From Ureibacillus thermophilus (GTDB lineage: Bacteria > Bacillota > Bacilli > Bacillales_A > Planococcaceae), in NCBI RefSeq assembly GCF_004331915.1, contig NZ_CP036528.1:2276273-2340272 (forward strand): DNA of 64,000 nt, given 5' to 3'. Shown piece by piece: positions 9,335-20,180 of this stretch; position 1 is the stretch's first letter; each line of letters begins with the position of its first letter. The notes below the pieces were generated by a model that saw only the letters and a list, made by a program, of their open reading frames with translations, was not told where the DNA came from and ran no database searches. The translations under genes and the position numbers were made by a program.

Positions 9335-9964
9335 TTAAAATTCGATTTTCAAACACTCATTTTCCGTAAAATAATGGGCTAATAAATGCATGCGAATAAC
9401 TGATAAATCGCTTGAAATGCTTGATAATGCAATGTTGATGGTCTCCCAATCCGGAGGCAAATTTTCCTGTTTTTCACCCTTTTCAAAATGAAAATTTGAA
9501 GGATCTTCACTTTTCAACAAGGAAGGGATTTTTTTTAATGCCGGATCTGAACAGCCTGCTGCAATTAACTTAAAAGGTTTGACAAAGGATGGAGGATCTT
9601 CTGATGGAACGATTCCTTCTTTTGTAGTCGCCACGTTTGACCAAACATAATAACTTCCATCTATTTCAACAACGGCGCTCGTATTTAAACGGGAATTGCC
9701 ATATACAAACTCCGTAGCCTTTTCAAAGGTGGAAAAAACCCCATACTGATTTGCATAAAACTGCACATAGTCATTCTCTTTTTCTTCTTGCTTTACTTCT
9801 GAACTTACAGGAATCAGTTTTTCCGATTTGGCCTCTTCTTTATATGTTGGACTCATAGCATTCAACATAAGAATAAATACGAGAACTCCGACAAATCCCG
9901 TCATAGAACCTAATAGAGCTGCCCGTATCATTTCCCTTCGCCCTATGATATGCGGAAATTTCAT
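9335..9964 (-). CDS. SpoIIB-like membrane protein with degenerate SPOR domain
   Basis: About 209 residues: short basic cytoplasmic N-terminus, one membrane segment (AALLGSMTGFVGVLVFILML), a Lys/Glu linker, then a SPOR-like segment (YVQFYANQYGVFSTFEKATE and AVVEIDGSYYVWSNVATT). In B. subtilis the gene between folC and maf region is spoIIB, a SPOR protein that guides engulfment; position and architecture match but sequence is divergent and shorter than the 332-residue SpoIIB. comC, which lies next to spoIIB in B. subtilis, is absent. ATG 9964 was chosen because of the AAAGGGTG upstream. Confidence 0.65.
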   Translation of the reverse strand: MKFPHIIGRREMIRAALLGSMTGFVGVLVFILMLNAMSPTYKEEAKSEKLIPVSSEVKQEEKENDYVQFYANQYGVFSTFEKATEFVYGNSRLNTSAVVEIDGSYYVWSNVATTKEGIVPSEDPPSFVKPFKLIAAGCSDPALKKIPSLLKSEDPSNFHFEKGEKQENLPPDWETINIALSSISSDLSVIRMHLLAHYFTENECLKIEF

Positions 9965-10095
9965 CAAATCACCCTTTTCTATTGCAATCCACATCATTTT
10001 CTTGCCGAACAAAGTCCTTATTATTTCATATGTTTATGTTCCTTTGAAAATGAATATTCAATAAAAAAGGGTATAAAATTTGCCGTCCGACTCTC

Positions 10096-11358
10096 TTAAA
10101 AATCTACTTCTTTCAGCAATTCATTCCGGATTTCTGAAAGCAAATATAAAGACCCTGTCACAATGGTAATGCCATCAAAATAGATGTTTGATTGGATAAA
10201 TGGAATACAATCTTTTAATATTTCTTTTTTCTTTGCCCTTGAAAGTTGTTGTAAAAATTGAGCATTGGCTGCACGGGGATTTTCAAAATCGACGAAATAA
10301 AATTCATCGCTGACCGATTCGAACAGCCTTAGCACCTTTTCAATGTCTTTATCCTTCACCATACCTACAACAAACCGAATAGCTTTGCCTGGAAACTGCT
10401 GCTTGATTGTTTCAACTAGTTTTTCAGCACTTGCAGGATTATGGGCTCCATCAAAATAAACGTTCGGAAACACCTGTTCAAAACGGCCGGGCAAACTTGT
10501 TTTTTCAATCCCTTGCCGAATCGCTTCCATTTGGACATCGATTTGCAAGTTTTTCGCTGCTTCCAGAAAAGCAGTAATGGCCAATGCCATATTAATTTTT
10601 TGATGGTCTCCTGCCATTTTTCTTGATAATCCTTCAATTGTGCATGGCACGCGTGAATTGAAATAGATTTCCTCCGATTCATCCTGTTGAACATAAAAAT
10701 CTTCTCCATAAATGAATAACGGGGATTTTTCCGAGCGGACCTTCTCTTTCACTACAGATAAAGCCTCCTCTGGCAAAATCCCAACCATTGCCGGCTTGCC
10801 AGATTTAATAATCCCTGCTTTATGAAAGGCAATTTCCTCCAACGTATTCCCTAAAATTTGTGTATGTTCTAGGGCAATGCTTGTAATGACCGAAACAAGC
10901 GGTGTTACGACATTCGTACTGTCTTCAAGACCTCCTAATCCCGTTTCAAGAAGCACTAAATCGACTTTTTCGTTGTCAAAATGTAGAAAAGCCGCGCAAG
11001 TTAACAGCTCAAAATCGGTGAGTAGACCGCTTATCCCTGCATACATCATTTCTTTGAAAAGCTCGTCCATTTCCTTTTCCGTAATCGGTATTCCATTCAC
11101 TTGAATTTGGTCATGGACATCCACGATGCAGGGAGAAGTAAATTTCCCTACTGAAAGCCCATGGCAAAGGGCAATTTGTTCAAGAAAAGCAACAGTTGAA
11201 CCCTTTCCATTAGTCCCCGCAACATGGACAACTTGAAGTTTTTTGTGCGGTTCCTGCAGCAAGGCCAACGCTCTTTTCATTCCTTCCAAACCAGGTTTAA
11301 TAGAAGGGTCGCTCTCCACATTCCATTTTTCTTTATATCGTTCAAAGTTCCGTATCAT
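10096..11358 (-). CDS. FolC paralogue with altered folate-binding motifs
   Basis: 420-residue Mur-ligase-fold protein related to dihydrofolate/folylpolyglutamate synthase. The ATP loop is intact (VAGTNGKGSTVAFLE, about 46-60), as are HTQILGNTLEEIAFHKAGII and YFDGAHNPASAEKL. Two folate-site motifs differ from its upstream neighbour and from typical FolC: TSPHLERVNERI becomes TSPCIVDVHDQI, and GIGGRFDCTN becomes GLGGLEDSTN (conserved Arg lost). It overlaps the upstream folC by 17 bases, so it probably arose by tandem duplication. Its substrate may have changed; I would not assume dihydrofolate synthase activity. Confidence 0.8.
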   Translation of the reverse strand: MIRNFERYKEKWNVESDPSIKPGLEGMKRALALLQEPHKKLQVVHVAGTNGKGSTVAFLEQIALCHGLSVGKFTSPCIVDVHDQIQVNGIPITEKEMDELFKEMMYAGISGLLTDFELLTCAAFLHFDNEKVDLVLLETGLGGLEDSTNVVTPLVSVITSIALEHTQILGNTLEEIAFHKAGIIKSGKPAMVGILPEEALSVVKEKVRSEKSPLFIYGEDFYVQQDESEEIYFNSRVPCTIEGLSRKMAGDHQKINMALAITAFLEAAKNLQIDVQMEAIRQGIEKTSLPGRFEQVFPNVYFDGAHNPASAEKLVETIKQQFPGKAIRFVVGMVKDKDIEKVLRLFESVSDEFYFVDFENPRAANAQFLQQLSRAKKKEILKDCIPFIQSNIYFDGITIVTGSLYLLSEIRNELLKEVDF

Positions 11359-12646
11359 ACGTTTCTTCCTTCTCTTTTAAAAATTTCCGCACTTCTGCAA
11401 TAAAAAAGATGGAACCGGTAATGACAAGCAATTCATCAGATTGAATTTTTGCGATTTCCCGCTTCACCAACTCTTTCCAATCATCATGGGCTTCTTTATA
11501 AGGATGTGAGGAATACTTTGCCAATTCCTCTGCTTTTGCTGCTCTTGGAATGGGAAGTTCCGTAAAATAAATGGCTTTAGCAACCTCATCCAACATAGAT
11601 ATGCTTTCTTTATAGTCTTTATCATTCATTACAGAGTAGATAAACTTATATTTTTTGTGCGGGTATTGTTTCATTAATGTGTGGATTAGAGCTTTTGTAC
11701 CTTCTGGATTATGGGAACCGTCTAAAACGATTTGTTGTCCAATCCGTTCAAAACGCCCTGGCCAAAAAGCATTTTCTAATGCCCTTTGAATGTTTTTGTC
11801 CGTAAAGCGGTCAAACCCGATGCTTCGTAAAATGGTAGCTGCAGTTAAAGCACAGCTCGCATTGGCAATTTGATGGGTTCCCAACATCTTTAACGAAATA
11901 TTTAACTCTACTTTCCCTAGATGGTATGTAAAACGCTGTTTTCCTTCTTCTGTTTGAATATCTGAAACAAAGAAATCTTCGCCATAGATGAAAAGAGGCG
12001 CATTTTGTTCTTCTGCCTCTGTACGTATAATTTCAAGCGCTTCTTCATTCGTTGCAGCAGTGACAACCGGAATATTTCTTTTGATAATTCCTGCCTTCTG
12101 ATAGGCAATGTCCTTATACGTGTTCCCTAATATGTGGGTATGGTCAAGGGAAACCGTTGTAATGATAGAAATGAGCGGCGTGATGACATTCGTGCAATCA
12201 AAACGCCCCCCTATGCCTGCTTCTATGATGGCGATATCTACCTCTTCTTCTTCAAAATACATAAACGCAATGAGCGTCATGATTTCAAAAAAGTTCGGAT
12301 ATTTCCCGTCGAGCTGATCAATGAGGTGAAATAAACGATTTGCAAGGGATAAAAACCGTTCGTCCGGAATTTCCAATCCATTAATGGTAATACGTTCATT
12401 TACTCTTTCCAAATGGGGAGATGTAAAAGCTCCTACTTGATATCCAGCTTTTTCGAGCATTTCTTTTAAATAAGTAACCGTTGACCCTTTTCCGTTTGAG
12501 CCGGCAATATGGATAAATGGCACCTTTTCATGGGGATTTCCAAGCAAAGGCAACCATTTGTTCATTGCGTCAAAAGGTTCCCCTTTATGTTTTTCTGCCC
12601 GTAAACCATACATAAAATTTGTGCATTCTTCGATGGTTGTAAACAA
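11342..12646 (-). CDS. folC: bifunctional folylpolyglutamate/dihydrofolate synthase
   Basis: 434 residues with every canonical FolC motif: IAGSNGKGSTVTYL (ATP), FTSPHLERVNERI (pteroate site), EAGIGGRFDCTNV, SLDHTHILGNTYKDIAYQKAGII and VLDGSHNPEG. It adds glutamate to dihydropteroate and polyglutamylates folates. It starts at TTG (12646) with AGGAGGGG upstream. Downstream of valS as in B. subtilis, and followed by an overlapping divergent paralogue. Confidence 0.94.
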   Translation of the reverse strand: MFTTIEECTNFMYGLRAEKHKGEPFDAMNKWLPLLGNPHEKVPFIHIAGSNGKGSTVTYLKEMLEKAGYQVGAFTSPHLERVNERITINGLEIPDERFLSLANRLFHLIDQLDGKYPNFFEIMTLIAFMYFEEEEVDIAIIEAGIGGRFDCTNVITPLISIITTVSLDHTHILGNTYKDIAYQKAGIIKRNIPVVTAATNEEALEIIRTEAEEQNAPLFIYGEDFFVSDIQTEEGKQRFTYHLGKVELNISLKMLGTHQIANASCALTAATILRSIGFDRFTDKNIQRALENAFWPGRFERIGQQIVLDGSHNPEGTKALIHTLMKQYPHKKYKFIYSVMNDKDYKESISMLDEVAKAIYFTELPIPRAAKAEELAKYSSHPYKEAHDDWKELVKREIAKIQSDELLVITGSIFFIAEVRKFLKEKEETYDTEL

Positions 12647-12765
12647 AATATTCCCCTCCTAACTTCCACCTTATTTTACTTCAAATGCAATGGTGTGGCA
12701 TTAAAAAGTGCATAGGATGATGAAGCAACTTCCTCATTTATGGTTTGTCCAAAGAAAGCAAAATG

Positions 12766-12809
12766 ATAAAAAATTCGCCAAACCGATGTTTCCATCGATT
12801 CGGCGAATT
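12766..12809 (-). terminator. valS terminator
   Basis: Minus-strand hairpin AATTCGCCGAATCGATG / CATCGGTTTGGCGAATT with a run of six T's, just after the valS stop. Confidence 0.85.
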
Positions 12810-12815
12810 GCCTTC

Positions 12816-15461
12816 TTACATTTGTTTCAGCTCATCTAAGCGTTTTTTCACTGCGTCGTATTTTTCTTGGTAATCTAAAAGTTTTTCCCGCTCTTTTGCA
12901 ACAAGGGCTTCCGGCGCTTTTTTCACGAAATTCTCGTTGGAAAGCTTGCCGGATACAAGTTTTACTTCTTTTGCCCATTTATCCAACTCTTTTTCAAGGC
13001 GGACAATTTCTTCTTCCAAGTTAATGAGTCCTGCAAGCGGCAAGAATAGTTCGGCACCTGTTACAACCGCTGTCATCGATTTTTCAGGAGCTTCGAATTC
13101 TACTCCGATGACTAATTGCTCCGGATTGCAGAAACGTTCAATATACGCTTTATTTTCTTCCAAAATGTTTACAGTTTCTGCATCTTTTGCCTTAATGTAT
13201 AGCGGCACTTTTTTGCTGATAGGCGTATTCACTTCGGCACGGATATTGCGTACGGAACGTATAATGTCCATAAGAAGTTTCATTTGGCTCGATTCTTCTT
13301 TGAAATTGAATTCTGGTCTCACCTTTGGCCATTCGGCAACCGTGATGGATTCTCCTTGATGTGGGAGGTGCTGCCAAATTTCTTCAGTGATAAACGGCAT
13401 CATCGGATGAAGCAAGCGCATTGTATTGTCAAGCACATATGCTAATACAGAACGAGTTGTAAGTTTCGCTGCTTCATCGTCACCGTATAACGGAAGCTTC
13501 GCCATTTCAATATACCATGAACAGAAGTCATCCCAAATGAAGTTATATAATTCTCGGCCCACTTCACCAAATTCATAGCGTTCAGCTAAATCAGTTACTT
13601 TCTCAATTGTTTCATTTAAGCGAGTTAAAATCCATTTATCGCTGACATTTAAATCGCCTGTTAAATCAATTTCTTCGTATTTTAACCCGTTCATATTCAT
13701 GAGGGCAAAACGGGATGCATTCCAAATTTTATTGGCAAAGTTCCAGACAGCTTCCACTTTCTCATTTGTATAACGAAGGTCTTGGCCAGGTGAAGAACCT
13801 GTTGCTAAGAAGTAGCGCAAGGAGTCTGCACCGTACTGGTCAATGACATCCATTGGGTCAACGCCGTTGCCAAGGGACTTACTCATTTTGCGTCCTTCGC
13901 CATCGCGCACCAAACCGTGAATTAGTACATCTTTAAATGGACGTTTGCCGGTGAATTCAATTCCTTGGAAAATCATGCGGGCTACCCAGAAGAAGATGAT
14001 GTCATAACCTGTTACTAACGTATCTGTTGGGTAATAGCGTTGATACAATTCGTTGTTTGTATCCGGCCAGCCCATTGTAGAGAATGGCCATAAGGCGCTG
14101 GAGAACCAAGTATCCAATACATCCGGATCTTGCTTCCAATTTTCCGCATCTTTTGGCGGTTCTTTGCCAACATAAATTTCGCCAGTTTCATTATGATACC
14201 ATGCAGGAATTTGATGGCCCCACCAAAGCTGACGGGAGATGCACCAGTCGCGAATATTTTCTAACCAATGCAAATACGTATTTTCAAATCTTGGCGGAAC
14301 AAAATTCACTTTATTGTCTTCTTCTTGCTGCAATTTCAACGCAGCTTCTGCTAATGGTTTCATTTTAACAAACCATTGTTTAGATAAATAAGGTTCCACG
14401 ATGGCTCCTGTACGCTCAGAGTGGCCAACAGAATGCACATGCTCTTCAATTTTGATTAAGTAGCCTTGTGCTTTTAAATCTTCCACAATTTGTTTGCGGC
14501 ATTCGAAGCGATCCATTCCTTGATATTTTCCGGCATTTTCATTCATTGTGCCATCTTCATTCATCACTAGAATGCGCTCTAAATTGTGGCGGTTGCCCAC
14601 TTCAAAGTCGTTCGGGTCATGGGCAGGCGTAATTTTTACAACCCCTGTACCAAATTCCATATCCACATATTCATCGGCTACAATTGGAATTTCACGATTA
14701 ACAAGCGGTAAAATGACTGTTTTTCCAATATATTGCTTGTAGCGTTCATCCTCTGGGTGAACCGCTACCGCAGTATCTCCAAGCATTGTTTCAGGGCGTG
14801 TTGTCGCCACTTCCAAGAAGCCGGAACCGTCCGCAAGCGGATATTTCATATGATAGAAGGCGCCAGGAATTTCTTTATAGATTACTTCAATATCGGATAA
14901 AGCCGTTTTTGCTTCCGGGTCCCAGTTAATGATGCGTTCGCCGCGATAGATTAAGCCTTTTTCGTAAAGGCGCACGAACACTTCTTTTACTGCATCGGAT
15001 AATCCTTCATCCAATGTAAAGCGCTCTTTTGTATAGTCGAGGGAAAGGCCTAATTTTGCCCATTGTTCGCGAATATGGCTTGCATATTCTTCTTTCCATT
15101 CCCATGTTTTTTCAAGGAATTTTTCTCGTCCTAAGTCATAGCGGCTAATTCCTTGTTCGCGAAGTTTTGCTTCCACTTTTGCTTGAGTCGCAATTCCCGC
15201 ATGGTCCATTCCCGGTAGCCAGAAAGCGTCATATCCCTGCATGCGCTTCATGCGGATAATGATATCTTGCAATGTCGTATCCCAAGCATGGCCAAGATGC
15301 AGCTTCCCTGTTACATTTGGAGGTGGAATCACAATCGTATAAGGCTTTTTCCCGCTGTTTGGTTGTGCTTCAAAAAATTTTCCTTCCAGCCACCATTTGT
15401 AACGACCTTGTTCAACAGACTTCGGATCGTACTTTGTAGGCATTGTCACGTTTTCTGTCAT
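12816..15461 (-). CDS. valS: valyl-tRNA synthetase
   Basis: 881-residue class I synthetase charging tRNA-Val. HIGH-equivalent HLGHAWDTT near residue 50 and KMSKSLGNG near 525 are present, with the CP1 editing domain between them ([17 protein letters not shown]) and the C-terminal coiled coil that ends [14 protein letters not shown]. The correct start is ATG 15461 with AAAGGAGG upstream; the open frame extends 33 codons further into the T-box and those codons are not translated. Expression is controlled by the preceding T-box. Confidence 0.97.
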   Translation of the reverse strand: MTENVTMPTKYDPKSVEQGRYKWWLEGKFFEAQPNSGKKPYTIVIPPPNVTGKLHLGHAWDTTLQDIIIRMKRMQGYDAFWLPGMDHAGIATQAKVEAKLREQGISRYDLGREKFLEKTWEWKEEYASHIREQWAKLGLSLDYTKERFTLDEGLSDAVKEVFVRLYEKGLIYRGERIINWDPEAKTALSDIEVIYKEIPGAFYHMKYPLADGSGFLEVATTRPETMLGDTAVAVHPEDERYKQYIGKTVILPLVNREIPIVADEYVDMEFGTGVVKITPAHDPNDFEVGNRHNLERILVMNEDGTMNENAGKYQGMDRFECRKQIVEDLKAQGYLIKIEEHVHSVGHSERTGAIVEPYLSKQWFVKMKPLAEAALKLQQEEDNKVNFVPPRFENTYLHWLENIRDWCISRQLWWGHQIPAWYHNETGEIYVGKEPPKDAENWKQDPDVLDTWFSSALWPFSTMGWPDTNNELYQRYYPTDTLVTGYDIIFFWVARMIFQGIEFTGKRPFKDVLIHGLVRDGEGRKMSKSLGNGVDPMDVIDQYGADSLRYFLATGSSPGQDLRYTNEKVEAVWNFANKIWNASRFALMNMNGLKYEEIDLTGDLNVSDKWILTRLNETIEKVTDLAERYEFGEVGRELYNFIWDDFCSWYIEMAKLPLYGDDEAAKLTTRSVLAYVLDNTMRLLHPMMPFITEEIWQHLPHQGESITVAEWPKVRPEFNFKEESSQMKLLMDIIRSVRNIRAEVNTPISKKVPLYIKAKDAETVNILEENKAYIERFCNPEQLVIGVEFEAPEKSMTAVVTGAELFLPLAGLINLEEEIVRLEKELDKWAKEVKLVSGKLSNENFVKKAPEALVAKEREKLLDYQEKYDAVKKRLDELKQM

Positions 15462-15489
15462 AACTGTTCCTCCTTTAGTTGAATCATAT

Positions 15490-15765
15490 TTTGGCAAAAA
15501 TAAAAACTCCTTAATCCTAAAAAGGACGAAGGAGTTCTCGCGGTACCACCTTTTTTCCATTTAGACAATCAAACGTCTAAACAGCTCTCATTTCGATAAC
15601 GGTGTTGAACCGGCTTTTACTACTGGAATTTCATAAAAGCTGCTCCATGGCTACCTTCAAATGGGTGCATGCGGAAACTTCTCAGCTGCCGTTTCCTCTC
15701 TGTAGCATGCGTCCACATTTTACTCTTCCAATTCATCGCATCCACGCATATTCAACTGCTTAAAT
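15490..15765 (-). promoter_or_regulatory. T-box riboswitch (valS)
   Basis: The leader has the T-box sequence GGTGGTACCGCG (15550-15539) and, right after it, the terminator AACTCCTTCGTCCTT / AAGGAGTTTTTATTTT (15537-15495). Upstream are the AG-box region (ACAGAGAGGAAACGG near 15705-15690) and a stem-I-like structure. A candidate specifier is GTA (Val) within GAAGGTAGCC at about 15659-15650, though I could not fold the leader to verify it. Uncharged tRNA-Val should stabilise the antiterminator and allow valS transcription. Confidence 0.92.
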
Positions 15766-15766
15766 C

Positions 15767-15795
15767 ATTTTATAAAATTTATAAGCAGTTTTCAA
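15767..15795 (-). promoter_or_regulatory. valS promoter
   Basis: Minus-strand -35 TTGAAA (15795-15790), exact 17-base spacer, -10 TAAAAT (15772-15767), a strong sigma-A-like site immediately upstream of the T-box leader. Confidence 0.7.
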
Positions 15796-15824
15796 GTTCA
15801 AAGGAAATGAAAGGAGCGATTTCC

Positions 15825-16034
15825 ATGTCATTTTTAAAAAAAAGAAGAAGAAGCTATAATCCTTGGCTTTTACCTCCTTGGCTCCGAAAAGTGCGCTTTT
15901 ATGCAAAGCATATTTGCATTCCGATCACTGTATTCCAAGCAATTCACTTAGTTTTTGTTCCCACGACGGGCGATGTGCTGCTGCTTTTCATTTTCTTACT
16001 CATTTCATGGATGTTATGGACGAATATTATTTAA
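15825..16034 (+). CDS. small basic membrane protein, unknown
   Basis: A 69-residue plus-strand protein divergent from valS. ATG 15825 follows GAAAGGAGCG at good distance. The N-terminus is very basic (KKRRRSYNPWLLPPWLRK), followed by two hydrophobic segments (ITVFQAIHLVFVPTT and LLLFIFLLISWMLW). By the positive-inside rule the N-terminus should be cytoplasmic. I recognise no family. Its 3' end overlaps the end of the convergent spoVID-like gene by 8 bases. Confidence 0.6.
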   Translation: MSFLKKRRRSYNPWLLPPWLRKVRFYAKHICIPITVFQAIHLVFVPTTGDVLLLFIFLLISWMLWTNII

Positions 16035-16887
16035 ATTTCAAAAGGCTATAAGATTCTGAAAGCTCGTTGTAAAAATCATCCGTATCGGATGGAATTTTAA
16101 ATCGTTCATCGATTGACAGTTTGTTGGATGATTCCAACACTTGTTTCTCTTCTTCTTTCCGGATTTTTTTAGCCTCTTTAACTAAATTCGATTGTTGAAT
16201 GGGCTCTACTGGCTTTATTGGACTTTCTTCTAATGTATCTTCCGCAGGTTGATAAAAAGGTTCATAATTTGTTAAAGATTCCTCTTCAACATCAACAGTT
16301 GTTTCAAGCAAGCTTTGAATACTTTCCTTCTTGTTATGCTGTTCTTCTTGCACTAACGGATGTTCAAGAGTCGCTGGCGGCTGGTCAATTTTAACCTTTT
16401 CCAATACTTCTCCCGTATTGGCAGCTACAACCGCTACCCGCTCTGCCGCTTTTTCTTTAGACTCCACTTGGAACAAAGCACCGGCTGTCGGCTCTTCAAA
16501 AGTGCATTGGACTTCCCATTTAAACGTACAGCTTGAGCCATCGTATACAAAGTAGGAGATATCATCAACAGAAAGATCCAGTTTACAATTTGATGCAACT
16601 TTTTCCTTTGGCAAGTCCACTTCTAAAGGCATTGAATATTCAAAATATCCTTCATCGCCTTTTAAATCAATATATTCAATCAACGTTCCTTCACTAAAAC
16701 TTGGCTTAACGGCCGGATTAAATCTCACGGTTGCCTTAATATGATAAATGCCCGTCAAACGAATGGAATCTTCTGTTACCTCTTGCTCCCAGCGCGGGAT
16801 GACTTGGACCGATACGACTTCTTCGACAATCCCATATTCTTTTGAAAAAATAAATTGCGTCATCATTTCCCAATCAATTTTTGCCAT
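16027..16887 (-). CDS. spoVID: SpoVID-like spore coat morphogenetic protein, short form
   Basis: 286 residues. The N-terminal 120 residues (YGIVEEVVSVQVIPRW..., then CKLDLSVDDISYFVYDG) resemble the beta-rich N-terminal domain of SpoVID, which directs coat encasement, and the gene sits between hemL and valS as in B. subtilis. The rest is Glu/Ser-rich and low complexity and ends NELSESYSLLKFK. The C-terminal LysM domain of the 575-residue B. subtilis protein is missing, and ysxE, normally next to it, is absent. Assignment rests on synteny plus partial similarity. Confidence 0.72.
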   Translation of the reverse strand: MAKIDWEMMTQFIFSKEYGIVEEVVSVQVIPRWEQEVTEDSIRLTGIYHIKATVRFNPAVKPSFSEGTLIEYIDLKGDEGYFEYSMPLEVDLPKEKVASNCKLDLSVDDISYFVYDGSSCTFKWEVQCTFEEPTAGALFQVESKEKAAERVAVVAANTGEVLEKVKIDQPPATLEHPLVQEEQHNKKESIQSLLETTVDVEEESLTNYEPFYQPAEDTLEESPIKPVEPIQQSNLVKEAKKIRKEEEKQVLESSNKLSIDERFKIPSDTDDFYNELSESYSLLKFK

Positions 16888-16961
16888 GTGTTCCCCTCCC
16901 GTACTACTCTATGCACGAGAAAAGGAAGTATGATAAAAGGAATTTCAAAATTTCTATAAAA

Positions 16962-17155
16962 AAGGGGGCGTCTGAAAAGTCATTTCAAGACGCTCCCTTT
17001 GCGGCTGTCGCTAGAGTTTTGCCGCAGATATATTGCGACGAAGAGGCGCGTTTAATGTGACCAGCATAGGAGCAAAGATTTTTCAAAAGAATTTTACTAA
17101 TAGAAGTGGGGCTGTCCGGAAAGCTTTACACTTTCTGGACAGCCCCACTCTTTAA
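16962..17155 (-). repeat. repeat family B, copy 1 (three-hairpin element)
   Basis: Begins 7 bases after the hemL stop. On the minus strand: hairpin 1 GGGGCTGTCCAGAAAG / CTTTCCGGACAGCCCC, an A/T-rich spacer, hairpin 2 around CTGCGGC / GCCGCAA, and hairpin 3 GCGTCTTGAAA / TTTTCAGACGC with flanking G and C runs, ending in a T-run. The last one should terminate the hem operon. A diverged second copy is at 42738-42912. Confidence 0.8.
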
Positions 17156-17156
17156 A

Positions 17157-18446
17157 TTATCTAGCTAATTTGGCAAATACTTTGTGCATCGCATCAATTG
17201 TTTTTTCGATATGTTCTTCTGTATGAGCAGTTGAAATAAATAAACCTTCAAATTGGGAAGGAGGTAAGTAAATGCCTTCTTCCAGCATGAGTCGATGATA
17301 CTCTGCAAATAATTTCAAATCAGAAGTTTGAGCCGTTTTAAAATCAACAACATTTTCATTCGTTAAGAATAGTCCAATCATGCTACCTGCACGGTTCACT
17401 GTGTGCGGGATATTGTATTTCGTTGCTGCATCACGGATTCCCGTTTCCAGCATATCCCCTAACTTTTTAAAATACTCATAAGTCTCAGGAGTTAAGCGGG
17501 ATAATGTCTCAATACCAGCAGTCATTGCAAGAGGATTTCCTGAAAGTGTCCCCGCTTGATACACCGGTCCACTAGGCGCTACTTTCTCCATGATTTCCCG
17601 CTTACCAGCAAAAGCGCCTACTGGAAGACCGCCGCCAACCACTTTCCCTAAAGTCGTTAAATCCGGCTCAACGCCGTAATAACCTTGCGCACAGTGATAA
17701 TCTACGCGGAATCCAGTCATCACTTCATCAAAGATTAGAACAGTACCATATTGTTTTGTAATTTCACGCAATCCTTCTAAAAATCCTGGTTTAGGTGGAA
17801 CAACCCCCATGTTTCCTGCAACTGGCTCTACAATTACAGCAGCAATTTGTTCACCAATTTTTTCGAATGTTGCTTTAACTGCATCTAAATCATTATAAGG
17901 GCAAGTTACCGTGTTTTTCGCTACATCCGCAGGAACCCCAGGGCTATCTGGCAAGCCAAGAGTTGCGACACCAGAACCGGCTTTAATTAGTAAAGAATCG
18001 CCATGTCCATGATAAGAACCTTCAAATTTCATAATGATATCACGGCCAGTATATCCGCGGGCAAGGCGAAGGGCAGCCATTGTCGCTTCCGTGCCAGAGG
18101 AAACGAAGCGGACCATCTCAACAGAGGGAATTCGTTCAATGACGATTTTAGCTAATTGATTTTCGAGCACTGTTGGAGCGCCAAAAGAAGTACCTTTTGC
18201 TGCTTGTTCTTGAATTGCTTTCACTACTTCAGGATGAGAATGGCCTAAAATCAATGGACCCCAGCTAAGCACATAATCAATATATTCATTACCATCAATA
18301 TCTCGAATAATGGCGCCTTTTCCAGATTCAATAAAGACCGGATTACCATTGACTGATTTAAAAGCGCGGACAGGGCTATTTACCCCGCCAGGCATCAAAT
18401 TCACTGCTTCTTGAAAGGCTTTAATTGATTTTTCATATGAACGCAT
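17157..18446 (-). CDS. hemL: glutamate-1-semialdehyde 2,1-aminomutase
   Basis: 429-residue PLP enzyme that converts glutamate-1-semialdehyde to 5-aminolevulinate. [18 protein letters not shown] at the N-terminus, the PLP-site [11 protein letters not shown] and the Schiff-base lysine in [16 protein letters not shown] are present. One base after hemB; GGAGGAG precedes its ATG. Last gene of the hemAXCDBL operon. Confidence 0.97.
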   Translation of the reverse strand: MRSYEKSIKAFQEAVNLMPGGVNSPVRAFKSVNGNPVFIESGKGAIIRDIDGNEYIDYVLSWGPLILGHSHPEVVKAIQEQAAKGTSFGAPTVLENQLAKIVIERIPSVEMVRFVSSGTEATMAALRLARGYTGRDIIMKFEGSYHGHGDSLLIKAGSGVATLGLPDSPGVPADVAKNTVTCPYNDLDAVKATFEKIGEQIAAVIVEPVAGNMGVVPPKPGFLEGLREITKQYGTVLIFDEVMTGFRVDYHCAQGYYGVEPDLTTLGKVVGGGLPVGAFAGKREIMEKVAPSGPVYQAGTLSGNPLAMTAGIETLSRLTPETYEYFKKLGDMLETGIRDAATKYNIPHTVNRAGSMIGLFLTNENVVDFKTAQTSDLKLFAEYHRLMLEEGIYLPPSQFEGLFISTAHTEEHIEKTIDAMHKVFAKLAR

Positions 18447-18447
18447 A

Positions 18448-19428
18448 TTACTTCTCCTCCAACCAACGAGCTACGTCTTTTGCATGATAAGTAATGATTA
18501 AATCGGCTCCTGCACGTTTCATTCCAACTAATGTTTCCAATACAACGGATTTTTCGTCAATCCAGCCATTCAGTGCCGCTGCTTTTACCATTGAATATTC
18601 TCCGGAAACGTTATAAGCCACCACTGGAACTGGATAACGATTCTTAACATCGCGAATAATATCCATATAGGCAAGGGCAGGTTTCACAATTAAGAAATCT
18701 GCTCCTTCTTCAATGTCAGATTCCGCTTCACGGAAAGCTTCTAAACGATTAGCAGGATCCATTTGATACGTTTTGCGGTCGCCGAATTTTGGCGCTCCTT
18801 CTGCCGCTTCACGGAACGGACCGTAATAGCTGGAAGCATATTTCACCGCATAAGACATAATTGGCACATCTTGGAATCCGGCTTCATCTAAAGCTTTTCG
18901 AATCGCAATCACAAATCCATCCATCATATTGGAAGGAGCAATAATGTCCGCCCCGGCTTTTGCTTGGGAAACGGCAGTGCTTGCCAATATATCAAGGGAA
19001 GGGTCGTTTAAAATTTTATCCCCTTCCACTAAACCGCAATGGCCATGATCTGTAAATTCACAAAGGCAAGTATCGGCAATGACCATCAATTCAGGATAAC
19101 GTTCTTTAATTTGTCGTGTTGCTTTTTGTACAATGCCATGGTCGTGGAATGCACCTGAACCTTGCGCATCTTTTTCAGCAGGAATGCCAAATAAAATAAC
19201 TGCTGGAATGCCAAGGGATACAACTTCATCAATTTCCTCATCCAATTGGTCTAAAGAAAGCTGATAAACACCTGGCATGGATTTTACTGGATTTTTAATG
19301 TTTTCCCCTTCAATAACAAAAATCGGATAAATTAAGTCTTCCTTATGCAAATGATTTTCTCTTACCATTGATCGAATAGTTGCGTTTGCACGAAGTCTAC
19401 GATGTCTTCTAAATTCTAATTGTGACAT
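18448..19428 (-). CDS. hemB: porphobilinogen synthase
   Basis: 326 residues; condenses two 5-aminolevulinate molecules. The metal-binding cysteine segment [14 protein letters not shown] shows a zinc-type site, and the two active-site lysines lie in [15 protein letters not shown] and [11 protein letters not shown]. Its ATG overlaps the hemD stop by one base. Confidence 0.97.
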   Translation of the reverse strand: MSQLEFRRHRRLRANATIRSMVRENHLHKEDLIYPIFVIEGENIKNPVKSMPGVYQLSLDQLDEEIDEVVSLGIPAVILFGIPAEKDAQGSGAFHDHGIVQKATRQIKERYPELMVIADTCLCEFTDHGHCGLVEGDKILNDPSLDILASTAVSQAKAGADIIAPSNMMDGFVIAIRKALDEAGFQDVPIMSYAVKYASSYYGPFREAAEGAPKFGDRKTYQMDPANRLEAFREAESDIEEGADFLIVKPALAYMDIIRDVKNRYPVPVVAYNVSGEYSMVKAAALNGWIDEKSVVLETLVGMKRAGADLIITYHAKDVARWLEEK

Positions 19429-20180
19429 TACATTTCCTCTCCTTTTGCGATTGCATCTATGACAGATTGCATTGTATATGTTGCTGGAAAATATGTAACA
19501 TGGGCACCATATTTTTCAACTGCACCTTTTGTGATATGACCGATGCAAGCAATTTTTGCTCTTTCCCACCCGACTTTAGGAGCTACATATTTATGAAAGC
19601 AATCCACAGCAGATGGGCTTGCAAAGATGATAATAGGCTGCTTGCTGCTTTCAATCGTTTCTATTAATTGTTTAACAGATTCTTTATTTTCAATCGTTTG
19701 ATATACTGTCCATTCATCAATTGGAAAAGGAAGCCCCTTTTTCAACGTATCCTTCGCTAATTGTCCCCGAATAAATAAGCATTTCGGGGAGGAACCGCTG
19801 ACAGAAGGGAATTCTTTGATGAAAGTATCCGCGCTGTAAACAGAAGGCATGAAATGAACGTTGAATCCGTATCGTTTTAATAGTTCGGCGGTCTTTTCAC
19901 CTACAGCTGCAATTTTACAAGAAATTTGCGTTGAATTAAATTGAATCCGCTTTATTTTTTTCCAAAAAAACTCAACGCCGTTTTGGCTCGTAAAAATGAG
20001 CCAATCGTAATTTTGGCAGGCAGCAAGACGCTCTTCATCATCACTATTGTCCGCTTCCTTCGTTTGGATAAGGGGACATAGGACCGCTTCCCCTCCCAGC
20101 TCTTCAATCCGTTCAACAATCGATTGGGTTTTTTTGGTGCCAGTTAATAAAATGGTTTTCCCTTCCAACGGTTTACGCAT
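19428..20180 (-). CDS. hemD: uroporphyrinogen-III synthase
   Basis: 250 residues, low sequence conservation as usual for HemD. The family signature is visible in [48 protein letters not shown] and [17 protein letters not shown]. It closes hydroxymethylbilane to uroporphyrinogen III. Overlaps hemC by 8 bases and hemB by 1. Confidence 0.93.
   Translation of the reverse strand: MRKPLEGKTILLTGTKKTQSIVERIEELGGEAVLCPLIQTKEADNSDDEERLAACQNYDWLIFTSQNGVEFFWKKIKRIQFNSTQISCKIAAVGEKTAELLKRYGFNVHFMPSVYSADTFIKEFPSVSGSSPKCLFIRGQLAKDTLKKGLPFPIDEWTVYQTIENKESVKQLIETIESSKQPIIIFASPSAVDCFHKYVAPKVGWERAKIACIGHITKGAVEKYGAHVTYFPATYTMQSVIDAIAKGEEM

Noticed and set aside
15462-15560. Extended valS start
   Set aside because: The extra 33 codons lie in the T-box terminator and leader; the AAAGGAGG is at ATG 15461.
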